Under the pieces are notes generated by a model, which was not told the origin of the DNA, did not search any database, and saw only the letters and a list, made by a program, of their open reading frames with translations. The position numbers were made by a program, and so were the translations under genes. This document shows positions 14,902 to 22,332 of a DNA stretch of 64,000 bases, piece by piece; within the stretch, counting starts at the first letter, position 1; each line of letters begins with the position of its first letter. The DNA is from Muribaculaceae bacterium Isolate-002 (NCI) (lineage in GTDB: Bacteria > Bacteroidota > Bacteroidia > Bacteroidales > Muribaculaceae), in the NCBI GenBank assembly GCA_004102805.1, contig SCEG01000011.1:1-64000 (forward strand), written 5' to 3'.

Positions 14902-17750
14902 ACAAAGAGATTAAATACAATGGCTATTCAGCACAGCCGTCAGACTACGAATGTCAGGACGGAGACCTCGCGGTCGCAATCAATCTCATTCCCGAAGATG
15001 GAGCGTTGAAGCCGGTCCACCCTCCCAAGTTGGTAAAGGCAATGGGCAGTAGTGGCAAGGTCGCTTTCGTTCATGAGACCTCTGCTTTTACTCACTATAT
15101 CCTCTACGGCGATAACTCGCGCATTTCCTATCAGAAGAAAGGCAGTTCGGCGGCTCCGCAATCTATTGACACCAGTTACGACTATCTCTTCGGGGTCACG
15201 CATTTCAACTCCGTTGGCAATACTTTACTGGCTTTCACCGCAACCGGTATTCATTACTACCTTTGGAAAGACAACGCCTACACCTACCTCGGAGACCATG
15301 TGCCGGAGATTGATGTGTCGTTTGGTCTTATCGGACGTCCGCGTCTGTTCAGCCAGTGCGATGACAGCAAAAGCACATTCAATATCTCCTTTGACAGCAT
15401 TGCCGAAGATGCAATCAACAACGAGTTCACCGAGAGCAACAAGACGCGCATAACTGAGCAGGTCATGGCAAAGGTCAATAAGTTTGTGCGTGAGCAGACG
15501 GTTGAGAAAGGACGCTTTTGTTTCCCTTTCTTCGTGCGCTATGCCCTGCGCCTCTTTGACGGCTCACTGGTTAATCACTCCGCACCCATTCTGATGAACC
15601 CCTCCACGGCTGCCTGCCCCGTAGTCTTTTGGAAACATATCCGTGGAAAGAAGAGTTACACCGAGGCAGAACTTGATATTATGATGGTTGCTTCCACGCT
15701 TGACTACAAGATACTCTCCACCTCTGATGCCTACAAACTGGAGAAGTGGAGCGACATTGTTACAGGTATTGAGATATTCATCTCCAAACCGATTTACACT
15801 TTCGATCAGAACGGCAAATGCTCATCGTGGAAAGACACCGACAACTTCTCTACAAAATTCATCGGCAGGCTCTACGCTACCAACAAGACCACAACAAGCA
15901 CCTCCATTGCCGAAGATAAAGTAATCGGCGCGTTCACAAGCAAAGAGTTCCTTGACATTTATGCCGAGTGGGAGTATTCACGTATCTACGCAATATTCTT
16001 CTCAACTGATAGAACCTACCCCGGCGAGTCTCTACACCTCCCCGAATTTACCGATGAGAAAGTCACCGAGACTATCCGCAACACCTCCACGTTCTATAAG
16101 CTGCGCACCATTGAGACAGCCGAGGCTATTGCCAATCGCGGTCAGCGCAAGGAACTGGTTATTGAAGATGAGTATTTGCAGTCATTAGTCACACGCGAAG
16201 TTATGACCGATGACTATCTCACTCACGATATTCTTGCCGCCGAGAGTTCCTACGCCTACAACAATAGGCTCAACCTCTCCGGCGTCTCTCGCAAGCCGTT
16301 CCGAGGCTTCTTGGGGCAATCAATGTTCGCGTGGTTGACCCACAATTATAGTTGGCAGTTAAGTGGCACAACACTCACAATCTCTCCCAATCCGTTCAGC
16401 GGTTGGGAGATGTCGGTCACTGTCTATCTCAAGGAGAATGGCAAGGACTATGCAGTCAATGCAAGCGATTACTACGCAGGCAATATGTGCCTCTTCCTTT
16501 CCTTTGACATGACAGACAGCAATGGCAAATCTTTCAAGACTAAACGCTCATGGGGTTGCTACGTTTTCTATCCCAATGTCAATGCCCACAAGATGCTCAT
16601 CAGCAATTCTACATTCGGCTCGTATCTGATAACGCTGAAACCGCATGAGTTCCTCAACGGTGCCTACGCCGTACTGGATTATGAAATGGTGCGCGAGATA
16701 AACTACACCAACGCTGACCTCCCTACAATAGGCTACAATCCCTCTACGGTCGTTGAAGATACCTATATCCGGCAGGACAATAAGATTTACACCTCCGAAG
16801 TCAATAACCCTTTCTTCTTCCCTCTGCTCGGTGTCAACACTATCGGGACCGGCAAGATGTTGGGTATCTGCTCGGCGGCAAAGGCTCTTTCGCAGGGTCA
16901 GTTCGGTCAGTTCCCTCTTTACGCCTTTACCACTGAAGGAGTGTGGGCGTTGGAGGTCTCCGCTACCGGTACATATTCAGCGCGTCAGCCTATCACACGC
17001 GATGTCTGCATCAACGCCGAGGGCATTACTCAACTCGATAGTGCCGTCCTGTTCCCGACCGAACGGGGCATTATGCTCATATCGGGTTCGCAGACACAAT
17101 GTATCTCCGACACGATCAACTCCGAATATCCATTTGACGCGCTCTCATTGCCCGGCTTCTCAAAGCTGCACGATATGTTGGGGCATGACCCCACTAACGA
17201 CAAATGCCTGCCGACACTCCCGTTTACGGAGTTCTTGAAGCAGTGCCGTATGATTTACGACTACGTCCATCAGCGCGTGATTGTATTCGCCCCCGGCATT
17301 ACCTATGCCTACGTCTATTCTTTCAAATCCCAAATGTGGGGCATGACGTTCTCTGACATTGCCTCTCATCTCAACTCCTACCCGGAGGCTCTTGCCGTTG
17401 ATAATGACAACAACATTGTCAACTTCTCGGAGTCTGACGTGGCGCAGGTGAAATGTTTGTCGGTGACGCGCCCTCTCAAACTCGATGCCGTCAATATCCA
17501 TAAGACTATTGAGAGTATCATTCAGCGTGGCAATTTCGCCAAAGGACACGTGCAGTCCGTCCTCTTCGGCTCGCGTGATCTCATCAACTGGCACATGATT
17601 TGGTCTTCAAAAGACCATTTCCTCCGCGGCTTCCGTGGCACGCCTTACAAATATTTCCGCGTGGCTCTCCTCTGCAATCTCGCGCCGGGTGAGAGTATCT
17701 TCGGAGCGTCCGTGCAGTTCACGCCACGCCTAACCAACCAACCCCGATAA
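14898..17750 (+). CDS. large virion protein, probable tail hub/stabilisation protein, 950 aa
   Basis: The protein is long, rich in beta strands, Tyr, Phe and Ser, with no signal peptide or membrane segment. It begins MNKEIKYNGYSAQPSDYECQ…; the C-terminal third has repeated strand patterns (…YAFTTEGVWALEVS…, …VLFPTERGIMLISG…, …YAYVYSFKSQMWGM…) reminiscent of the beta-propeller tail-hub proteins of podoviruses such as P22 gp10. That analogy is an inference, not a recognised family. The gene ends before a bidirectional terminator and is the only large structural gene on the plus strand here. Confidence 0.5.
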   Translation: MNKEIKYNGYSAQPSDYECQDGDLAVAINLIPEDGALKPVHPPKLVKAMGSSGKVAFVHETSAFTHYILYGDNSRISYQKKGSSAAPQSIDTSYDYLFGVTHFNSVGNTLLAFTATGIHYYLWKDNAYTYLGDHVPEIDVSFGLIGRPRLFSQCDDSKSTFNISFDSIAEDAINNEFTESNKTRITEQVMAKVNKFVREQTVEKGRFCFPFFVRYALRLFDGSLVNHSAPILMNPSTAACPVVFWKHIRGKKSYTEAELDIMMVASTLDYKILSTSDAYKLEKWSDIVTGIEIFISKPIYTFDQNGKCSSWKDTDNFSTKFIGRLYATNKTTTSTSIAEDKVIGAFTSKEFLDIYAEWEYSRIYAIFFSTDRTYPGESLHLPEFTDEKVTETIRNTSTFYKLRTIETAEAIANRGQRKELVIEDEYLQSLVTREVMTDDYLTHDILAAESSYAYNNRLNLSGVSRKPFRGFLGQSMFAWLTHNYSWQLSGTTLTISPNPFSGWEMSVTVYLKENGKDYAVNASDYYAGNMCLFLSFDMTDSNGKSFKTKRSWGCYVFYPNVNAHKMLISNSTFGSYLITLKPHEFLNGAYAVLDYEMVREINYTNADLPTIGYNPSTVVEDTYIRQDNKIYTSEVNNPFFFPLLGVNTIGTGKMLGICSAAKALSQGQFGQFPLYAFTTEGVWALEVSATGTYSARQPITRDVCINAEGITQLDSAVLFPTERGIMLISGSQTQCISDTINSEYPFDALSLPGFSKLHDMLGHDPTNDKCLPTLPFTEFLKQCRMIYDYVHQRVIVFAPGITYAYVYSFKSQMWGMTFSDIASHLNSYPEALAVDNDNNIVNFSESDVAQVKCLSVTRPLKLDAVNIHKTIESIIQRGNFAKGHVQSVLFGSRDLINWHMIWSSKDHFLRGFRGTPYKYFRVALLCNLAPGESIFGASVQFTPRLTNQPR

Positions 17751-17781
17751 CTCATGTACTTTAACATATCTATTGTAAGAG

Positions 17782-17814
17782 AAGAGCCGCCATGCGTGAT
17801 GCACAGCGGCTCTT
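17782..17814. terminator. bidirectional intrinsic terminator
   Basis: AAGAGCCGC and GCGGCTCTT form a perfect 9-bp stem with a 15-nt loop, followed by TT on the plus strand and flanked by TTCTC on the minus. It lies between the convergent stops of the virion gene (17750) and the minus-strand operon (17836) and should end both. Confidence 0.75.
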
Positions 17815-17835
17815 TTGATTAGGTTGGGGATTATT

Positions 17836-18360
17836 TCAGAACGGTGCCAGTCTCCTGCGCTTCCGCGACATTCGGGTGCTTACATTCACCCTTATCTCGC
17901 TCTCCGCTTCACTGGCTTTCGCTTTCCATATCTCCGCTTTCGCGGTGTTGGTGATGCTCATCCAGTCGGCTACCGCCTCGCACACAAGATACTCGTGTAT
18001 CAGTTTCTCCAAGAGTTGGAGCGTAGTCTGTGAGTAGGTTGCAGGCACTTTCAACACAATCCCATACACACCCGGCTCTCGCAGTTTATCATCAAGCACC
18101 GAGCGGCGGATTTCTCGTTTCGTGTAAGGATAGAGAAATTCCTTACACTTCGCTACTCTCAAGTCAAGCACTCGCGTTACACGGTCCACATTCCCGGTTT
18201 CCCCCACGTCCTGCACCATGTGGCGGTTGTGGTTGCTTTCCGTGTCCATGACGCTACCCTCTATAAAGGCATAATTCTTTATGTCATATAGAAGTTCCTC
18301 GCGCTTGAACATTAGCACGGCAACGCGAGTGCCGTTGTCATCATCTAAAAAGCAACTCAT
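17836..18360 (-). CDS. paralogous small protein A, 174 aa
   Basis: This is the last gene of the lysis-side minus operon. It shares with its two upstream neighbours the middle motif LLEKLIHEYLV..AVADWM.ITN.A.A..W.A.A (about residues 120-160) and a basic, arginine-rich tail (MSRKRRRLAPF). The N-terminal part (MSCFLDDDNGTRVAVLMFKREELLYDIK…) resembles that of the second paralogue. A virion or packaging role is plausible because such genes sit next to lysis and tail genes, but the family is not recognised. Confidence 0.6.
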   Translation of the reverse strand: MSCFLDDDNGTRVAVLMFKREELLYDIKNYAFIEGSVMDTESNHNRHMVQDVGETGNVDRVTRVLDLRVAKCKEFLYPYTKREIRRSVLDDKLREPGVYGIVLKVPATYSQTTLQLLEKLIHEYLVCEAVADWMSITNTAKAEIWKAKASEAESEIRVNVSTRMSRKRRRLAPF

Positions 18361-18372
18361 TGTCGGTAGGGT

Positions 18373-18888
18373 TTAGGGATTGTCGGAGGGGCGCACGGGG
18401 CGACTGCGCTTGCTCACGGTCTGACGGATCAGTTCCATGTTCTTGTTAGCAAGAGCATAATACTGGTCTGCGTCAGCCTTGTTGGTGACGGTGTACCAGT
18501 CGGCGATAGCCGTATTGGCGAGATAAGCGTGTACTGCTTCGCCTACGCCGGTGGTCGCAGCTTCGTTGAAGTTGCTCGGCATGGTGAGGTTCAGCACAAG
18601 GTCGGTGCTTCCGTCATAGTGGCTGTTGTCAGTGGTCGTGCCGTTTTCGTTCAGATACTCGCCCAGTTCGGTCTGCACCTCTGCAAACGCACGCTTCACC
18701 GAACGGAGTATCTTCTCGCGGTTTTCCTCATCTTCAGAGGCAAACATACTGGCAACCTCCTTGTGGTTGTCCTTGTTCTGAATGGTACGTCCGCGCAGGA
18801 ACGTCTCATTCATGATGTCATACAGCAACCACGAGATTTTGATGGTGGCGGTTACGTTTTTCTTCGCGCCTAATGTTGGTGTGGGCAT
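18373..18888 (-). CDS. paralogous small protein B, 171 aa
   Basis: The second of three tandem paralogues. It has WLLYDIMN.TFLRG near residue 20, the motif AVHAYLANTAIADWYTVTNKADADQYYALA at about residues 118-148, and ends with an SKRSRPVRPSDNP tail, all with counterparts in the genes on either side. The intervening part (VLNLTMPSNFNEAATT) matches VLKVPATYSQTT in paralogue A. It has no signal peptide. Function is unknown; the repeated architecture suggests subunits of a hetero-oligomer. Confidence 0.6.
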   Translation of the reverse strand: MPTPTLGAKKNVTATIKISWLLYDIMNETFLRGRTIQNKDNHKEVASMFASEDEENREKILRSVKRAFAEVQTELGEYLNENGTTTDNSHYDGSTDLVLNLTMPSNFNEAATTGVGEAVHAYLANTAIADWYTVTNKADADQYYALANKNMELIRQTVSKRSRPVRPSDNP

Positions 18889-18913
18889 GATAATTTAATA
18901 TTTGTTGTTATAA

Positions 18914-19492
18914 TCAGTCGTTTGGTCGGGTTGGCTTCCGGCGGCTGTAAAGCAATCTCTCAGCGGTCTCAAGCATTTCCGAAGCCTGCATGAAGTAATC
19001 TTTGGCTTCTCCCTTATTGGCAAACTTAAACCATTGTCCGATGATCGAAGCGATGAAGAAACTGCGTAGAGTGGACTGTACGCTTGCCGTCAGTGTCTTG
19101 TCAAATGACTTGCTAACCTCAATCACCGCTTCGTAGCCGGGCTTGCTCAACGCTCCGCTAATCGCAGGGGGAATGGCTACTGACTGCACCGCAATGTCGG
19201 GGTTGAACGGCTGAACTGGCTCTACCGGGGGCAGTATCGGGTCAATCAGTGCGGGCGTATCTGTGATTTGCTTTGTCTTGCCCGAAACGAGCATCTCCTT
19301 GAAATTCTCGTTGGTGGCAAGCACTGACTCCTCCCAAAACCTGCCCAGTTCGGCGAGGTCATCATCAGCCGCGAGTATGCGGTCGCGTGCGTTCTCATCG
19401 CCGTCTATCAGTTTTGAACCTGTGTAGTCGGTAGCTTTTGCTACTTCCGCATAAACGTCGGCCTGGAATATTTGAATGGTGATTGTTTCCAT
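18914..19492 (-). CDS. paralogous small protein C, 192 aa
   Basis: The third, most divergent paralogue. I start it at ATG 19492 (METITIQIF…), which overlaps the stop of the upstream gene (ATGA); an in-frame ATG at 19684 would run through that gene. Its C-terminus (ASIIGQWFKFANKGEAKDYFMQASEMLETAERLLYSRRKPTRP) aligns with the same region of A and B. A Pro/Val-rich insert (about residues 90-120) is unique to this copy. Function is unknown. Confidence 0.6.
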   Translation of the reverse strand: METITIQIFQADVYAEVAKATDYTGSKLIDGDENARDRILAADDDLAELGRFWEESVLATNENFKEMLVSGKTKQITDTPALIDPILPPVEPVQPFNPDIAVQSVAIPPAISGALSKPGYEAVIEVSKSFDKTLTASVQSTLRSFFIASIIGQWFKFANKGEAKDYFMQASEMLETAERLLYSRRKPTRPND

Positions 19493-20088
19493 CAGAAAGA
19501 TATGATTGAATACGTTATGCTGACCCCGAAATATGGCTGAAAGCCTTGTGGAGTATAGCCGTAGCCTATTGTCGGGCCAATGTGCCACCGCTTGGGAGGT
19601 TTCCATTCGCGCTTCGTGATGAGCGTTGTCGGGATAAACACTCTCACGCTGTCGAGCCGTGGGTCTATCGGGCCGCTCACCCATGCCTCGTATGTGCTGT
19701 CGGCATAGTGGCGTTGGATAATGGGCAGCTCCACGATTGCACTGTCATTGCTACATCGTGGTTCGCCTCCTGCGCCGGTGCCGTAATGGGTTGAGGTTAT
19801 CAGAGTGTCAACACAAAGGCTGTCCGGCGCGCTCCATTGTCGCGGTTCTCCACCTGCCCCCACGCCGATAAAGTAATACTTCGGCAGGGTGTAAGTGCGC
19901 GTGCCTAACGCAATTTCCGACTGCGGTGTCGGCGCGATATAGGGAATGGTGTCATACACGGTTAACGTGTCGGTCACACACTCCGTAAAGTCGGGGATAT
20001 TGCCGGGGGGTGACTGGCATTTGTGGAGCATCGCGCCTGCTATGAGGCCCGCTGTCACGACAAGCAGGAGTTTCAGATTTTCTTTCAT
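19492..20088 (-). CDS. lysis-region exported protein, DUF6808-like, 198 aa
   Basis: The N-terminus (MKENLKLLLVVTAGLIAGAMLHKCQ) is a signal or anchor with Cys24 as a possible lipidation site. The middle is Thr/Pro-rich. The end (WHIGPTIGYGYTPQ…FQPYFGVSITYSIISF) is an amphipathic beta hairpin finishing in Phe, like the beta-signal of outer-membrane proteins. It directly follows the endolysin gene. A spanin-like or outer-membrane-disrupting role is inferred from that position and topology; family assignment to DUF6808 is from memory. Confidence 0.55.
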   Translation of the reverse strand: MKENLKLLLVVTAGLIAGAMLHKCQSPPGNIPDFTECVTDTLTVYDTIPYIAPTPQSEIALGTRTYTLPKYYFIGVGAGGEPRQWSAPDSLCVDTLITSTHYGTGAGGEPRCSNDSAIVELPIIQRHYADSTYEAWVSGPIDPRLDSVRVFIPTTLITKREWKPPKRWHIGPTIGYGYTPQGFQPYFGVSITYSIISF

Positions 20089-20096
20089 GAGGATTA

Positions 20097-20786
20097 TTAC
20101 TTGAAGTTCTTAAATTCGGTTCGTGCGTCAAAACTGGGGCAGGCTTTCGCCGCGAAGTCGCGGTGTCCGTAAACTTCGGGATTGCCGTATTTCCCTTTCA
20201 GTTCTCTCACAAGTTTGTTGATAGAGGCTTTCTGCGCTTCGGTGCGCGTGTCCTTTCCCTGCTTGTTCCAGTCCTTGACCGAACGCGCCGGGCAACCGCC
20301 GATATAGCAAATGCCTATGGAGTCGTAGTTGTGGTTACTGGTGTGGCAACCTCTCACATTCTCCGGGCGGCACCTCACTATCGTTCCGTCACGCTTGATG
20401 ATGTAGTGATAGCCGATGTAGTGCTTCTCTTTCGTGTCGGGGTCGATATAGTATGAGAAGTTCCGCGCCTTGTGCGAGTGGTCTATGGTGTCAATGGAAT
20501 AATCCTCACCCTCCGGGGTTGCGGAGCAATGCAGGATTATCTTCTTGATAGTGCGGCCGCCGGGCGTGACTTCATCTGCTGTCTCGTAGCCGAGTTTGCT
20601 CCACGTCTTTGCGCCTGCAATGCCGTCCACCGACAAGTCATTGTGTTTCTGAAAATCCTTGACAGCCGCTTCGGTCTTTTTCCCGAACACGCCGTCAACT
20701 GTCAGTCCGTAGGGGCAGGCTTTGTTCAGAGCCGTTTGCAGGGTTTTTACCTCTGCGCCCTTGCTTCCTAATTTCAGTGTTGTCAT
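20097..20786 (-). CDS. endolysin: N-acetylmuramoyl-L-alanine amidase with PG-binding domain, 229 aa
   Basis: An N-terminal peptidoglycan-binding domain (about residues 1-70: LKLGSKGAEVKTLQTALN…VDGVFGKKTEAAVKDFQKHNDLSVDGIAGAKTW) is joined to an amidase_2/PGRP domain (about 80-229). The zinc ligands expected in this fold are visible: LHCS near residue 90, a GCHTSNHN segment, and the final ACPSF cysteine. It hydrolyses the MurNAc-L-Ala bond to lyse the host. There is no signal peptide, so release needs the holin encoded 3 nt upstream. The domain order (binding first) is less usual than binding last. Confidence 0.92.
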   Translation of the reverse strand: MTTLKLGSKGAEVKTLQTALNKACPYGLTVDGVFGKKTEAAVKDFQKHNDLSVDGIAGAKTWSKLGYETADEVTPGGRTIKKIILHCSATPEGEDYSIDTIDHSHKARNFSYYIDPDTKEKHYIGYHYIIKRDGTIVRCRPENVRGCHTSNHNYDSIGICYIGGCPARSVKDWNKQGKDTRTEAQKASINKLVRELKGKYGNPEVYGHRDFAAKACPSFDARTEFKNFK

Positions 20787-20789
20787 ATC

Positions 20790-21242
20790 TTAGTCCTTTG
20801 CTGTTGAGGGGTTGTTGTCGGTGCAGATAAGGTCAAGTATCCGTTTGGCTTCCTTCTTATCCGCGGCCGCGATAATGTCATTGATGATTTTGGGCAGTTC
20901 GGTCATGTGGCTCTTCCTGCGGTTGGCGTGTTCAAACATACTCTTCGCTTCAACCACTATCAGACCGGCCCCGAAAAGCACAGCCACAAACGGCAGGATG
21001 TAGAACGAAAAGAAAATGCCGAGGCAGTCCACCAAAAAGCCAATCATTATGAACCTCCAATACTCGCTCATCTTCCCGATCGTCACGCGGAGTTTATGCG
21101 AGTGGACGCGCTGATTGGTTTTCTTCGCCGTGTGTACTCCGTCCCATAAGTCAAGCATAATGGCAGATATTACCAGTATGCACACGGCAAGGAAGATGCC
21201 GAGGAACAGGTAGAGTTTTTCAAGTGAAATGATTGTGTCCAT
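20790..21242 (-). CDS. phage holin, 150 aa
   Basis: Starting at ATG 21242 (MDTIISLEKLYLFLGIFL…), the protein has a first TM helix (about residues 8-28), a cytoplasmic basic part, and two further hydrophobic stretches (about 62-105), followed by a charged C-terminal tail with a short helix. This matches the multi-TM Bacteroidetes phage holins of the Phage_holin_4 type. An in-frame ATG 24 codons upstream would place the promoter box inside the gene, so it was not used. The endolysin follows by 3 nt. It forms the membrane hole that lets the amidase out. Confidence 0.78.
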   Translation of the reverse strand: MDTIISLEKLYLFLGIFLAVCILVISAIMLDLWDGVHTAKKTNQRVHSHKLRVTIGKMSEYWRFIMIGFLVDCLGIFFSFYILPFVAVLFGAGLIVVEAKSMFEHANRRKSHMTELPKIINDIIAAADKKEAKRILDLICTDNNPSTAKD

Positions 21243-21266
21243 TATAAAAATATCTTTGGTTTGGCG

Positions 21267-21274
21267 CAAAGTTA
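21267..21274 (-). promoter_or_regulatory. candidate late promoter of the lysis operon (-7 box TAACTTTG)
   Basis: On the minus strand TAACTTTGCGCC lies 25 nt before the holin ATG, just downstream of the terminator hairpin at 21322-21349. It matches the Bacteroidetes -7 consensus and the identical box at other late operons. A clear -33 element is not visible. Confidence 0.6.
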
Positions 21275-21321
21275 CCGATAGCCTGCGCCTCGCTCTCTTT
21301 AACTTTTGTGACACTTACCCA

Positions 21322-21349
21322 CACGGCGCAAGATTGCTCCTGCGCCGTG
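21322..21349 (-). terminator. terminator after the DGR operon
   Basis: CACGGCGCA and TGCGCCGTG form a perfect 9-bp stem with a 10-nt loop, 8 nt after the stop of the gene at 21357. It separates the fibre/DGR operon from the lysis promoter. The T-tract is weak, so it may be partly leaky. Confidence 0.6.
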
Positions 21350-21356
21350 CCTGCTG

Positions 21357-21830
21357 TCAGCAAAGAATGTAGATGAGTGAGGCGTAAAGGTTATAGAGCA
21401 GTCCTGCCTCAACCCAAAAGAGAATGTGCCTGCGGTCAAGTATGGCGATTACTGCCCCTGCGATGGCTATGTATGGCACACCTGTTGTCAGTATCAGCCA
21501 TAGCGTAGCCGACAATCCGAGCGTCAGCGCGGCTCCGTAGTGTACCTGCTTTGTCAGTTCCTCTTTGAACGCAGGGGCGGCCGCTACAAACAATATGGAT
21601 GCCACGATGAGGAACGCCACGAACTGGTATCTCTCGGGCGTGATGTTGAGCAGTGGCACGAGTGCCAGCACTCCCGACACTCCCGTGCAGACCGGGAAGA
21701 GCCATTTGCACTCTGTTCGGTAATAGGTGTCGCTGATTGAGCAAGGCACACCTTGATTGAGTATGTAGGCTGTCAGATACAGCGACATGATGATGCACGA
21801 CAGCGTGACTGCGATTAGTTCTAAAATCAT
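21357..21830 (-). CDS. polytopic membrane protein, 157 aa
   Basis: Five or so hydrophobic helices span nearly the whole length (MILELIAVTLSCIIMSLYLTAYIL…, GVSGVLALVPLL, FVAFLIVASILFVAAAPAF, ALTLGLSATLWLILTT, VPYIAIAGAVIAIL, AGLLYNLYASLIYIL). Related sequences with the same central SISDTYYRTECKWLFP motif occur, from memory, in Bacteroidetes phages. No function is known; it ends the DGR operon, next to lysis, so an accessory holin/antiholin or exclusion role is possible. Confidence 0.6.
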   Translation of the reverse strand: MILELIAVTLSCIIMSLYLTAYILNQGVPCSISDTYYRTECKWLFPVCTGVSGVLALVPLLNITPERYQFVAFLIVASILFVAAAPAFKEELTKQVHYGAALTLGLSATLWLILTTGVPYIAIAGAVIAILDRRHILFWVEAGLLYNLYASLIYILC

Positions 21831-21837
21831 GATGATG

Positions 21838-22332
21838 TTACTTTTCGGTTGTGTAGATTTCTAAATTGAGTTCGTTGATTTCGTTCCACTCGGCTTTTGC
21901 CACGGCGGTCTTGTGAGCTGCGATGAGCGCGGCCACTTCTCCGATCTCCTCTGCGGTGCTGAACGTGTAGATTGACGGAGTGCCGTCCTCCGATGAGCCG
22001 AGGTTTATCTCGATAGGCAACTGCACGAAACCTGCCTGCATCCCGACAATGATGCCTGTTAGGTCGCTTTTCCGCTCCTCAGTGTATTCCACTGGCAAGC
22101 CGTTCCACTGCAAGCCGTAGCGCAGGCGGTGTGCGCTCTCCTCCTTGATTGCGCCCACAATCTCCTCCTTGATTTCTTCAAGGCTCGGACGCCGGGCGTA
22201 TCGCTTGCGCCAGTTCCACCCTGTGGAGTCTGCCTCGTTGTCTTTGCCGAAGCCATAGATTAACTCCCACTTGTTGCGGCCTATCTTATACAGCCCGTCC
22301 TGCCGCACAGGGCTTCCATATACCTTTTCCAT
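21838..22332 (-). CDS. DUF4376-like phage protein, 164 aa
   Basis: The C-terminal region (about residues 95-160: …GEVAALIAAHKTAVAKAEWNEINEL…) resembles DUF4376, a domain found in fibre-associated and fibre-assembly proteins of phages. The N-terminus (VYGSPVRQDGLYKIGRNKWELIYGFG) reads like the opening of a structural protein. Its start overlaps the reverse-transcriptase stop by one nt (TAATG at 22330-22334), so the two are translationally coupled. That makes it a candidate accessory of the DGR or a chaperone for the fibre; neither is shown. Confidence 0.6.
   Translation of the reverse strand: MEKVYGSPVRQDGLYKIGRNKWELIYGFGKDNEADSTGWNWRKRYARRPSLEEIKEEIVGAIKEESAHRLRYGLQWNGLPVEYTEERKSDLTGIIVGMQAGFVQLPIEINLGSSEDGTPSIYTFSTAEEIGEVAALIAAHKTAVAKAEWNEINELNLEIYTTEK

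Noticed and set aside
19493..19684. Upstream extension of paralogue C
   Set aside because: It would overlap 190 nt of the upstream gene and the added residues are unlike the family; the ATGA junction at 19492 is a better start.
21243..21314. Upstream start of the holin
   Set aside because: The added part covers the promoter box and has basic non-membrane residues; the TM-containing product starts at 21242.
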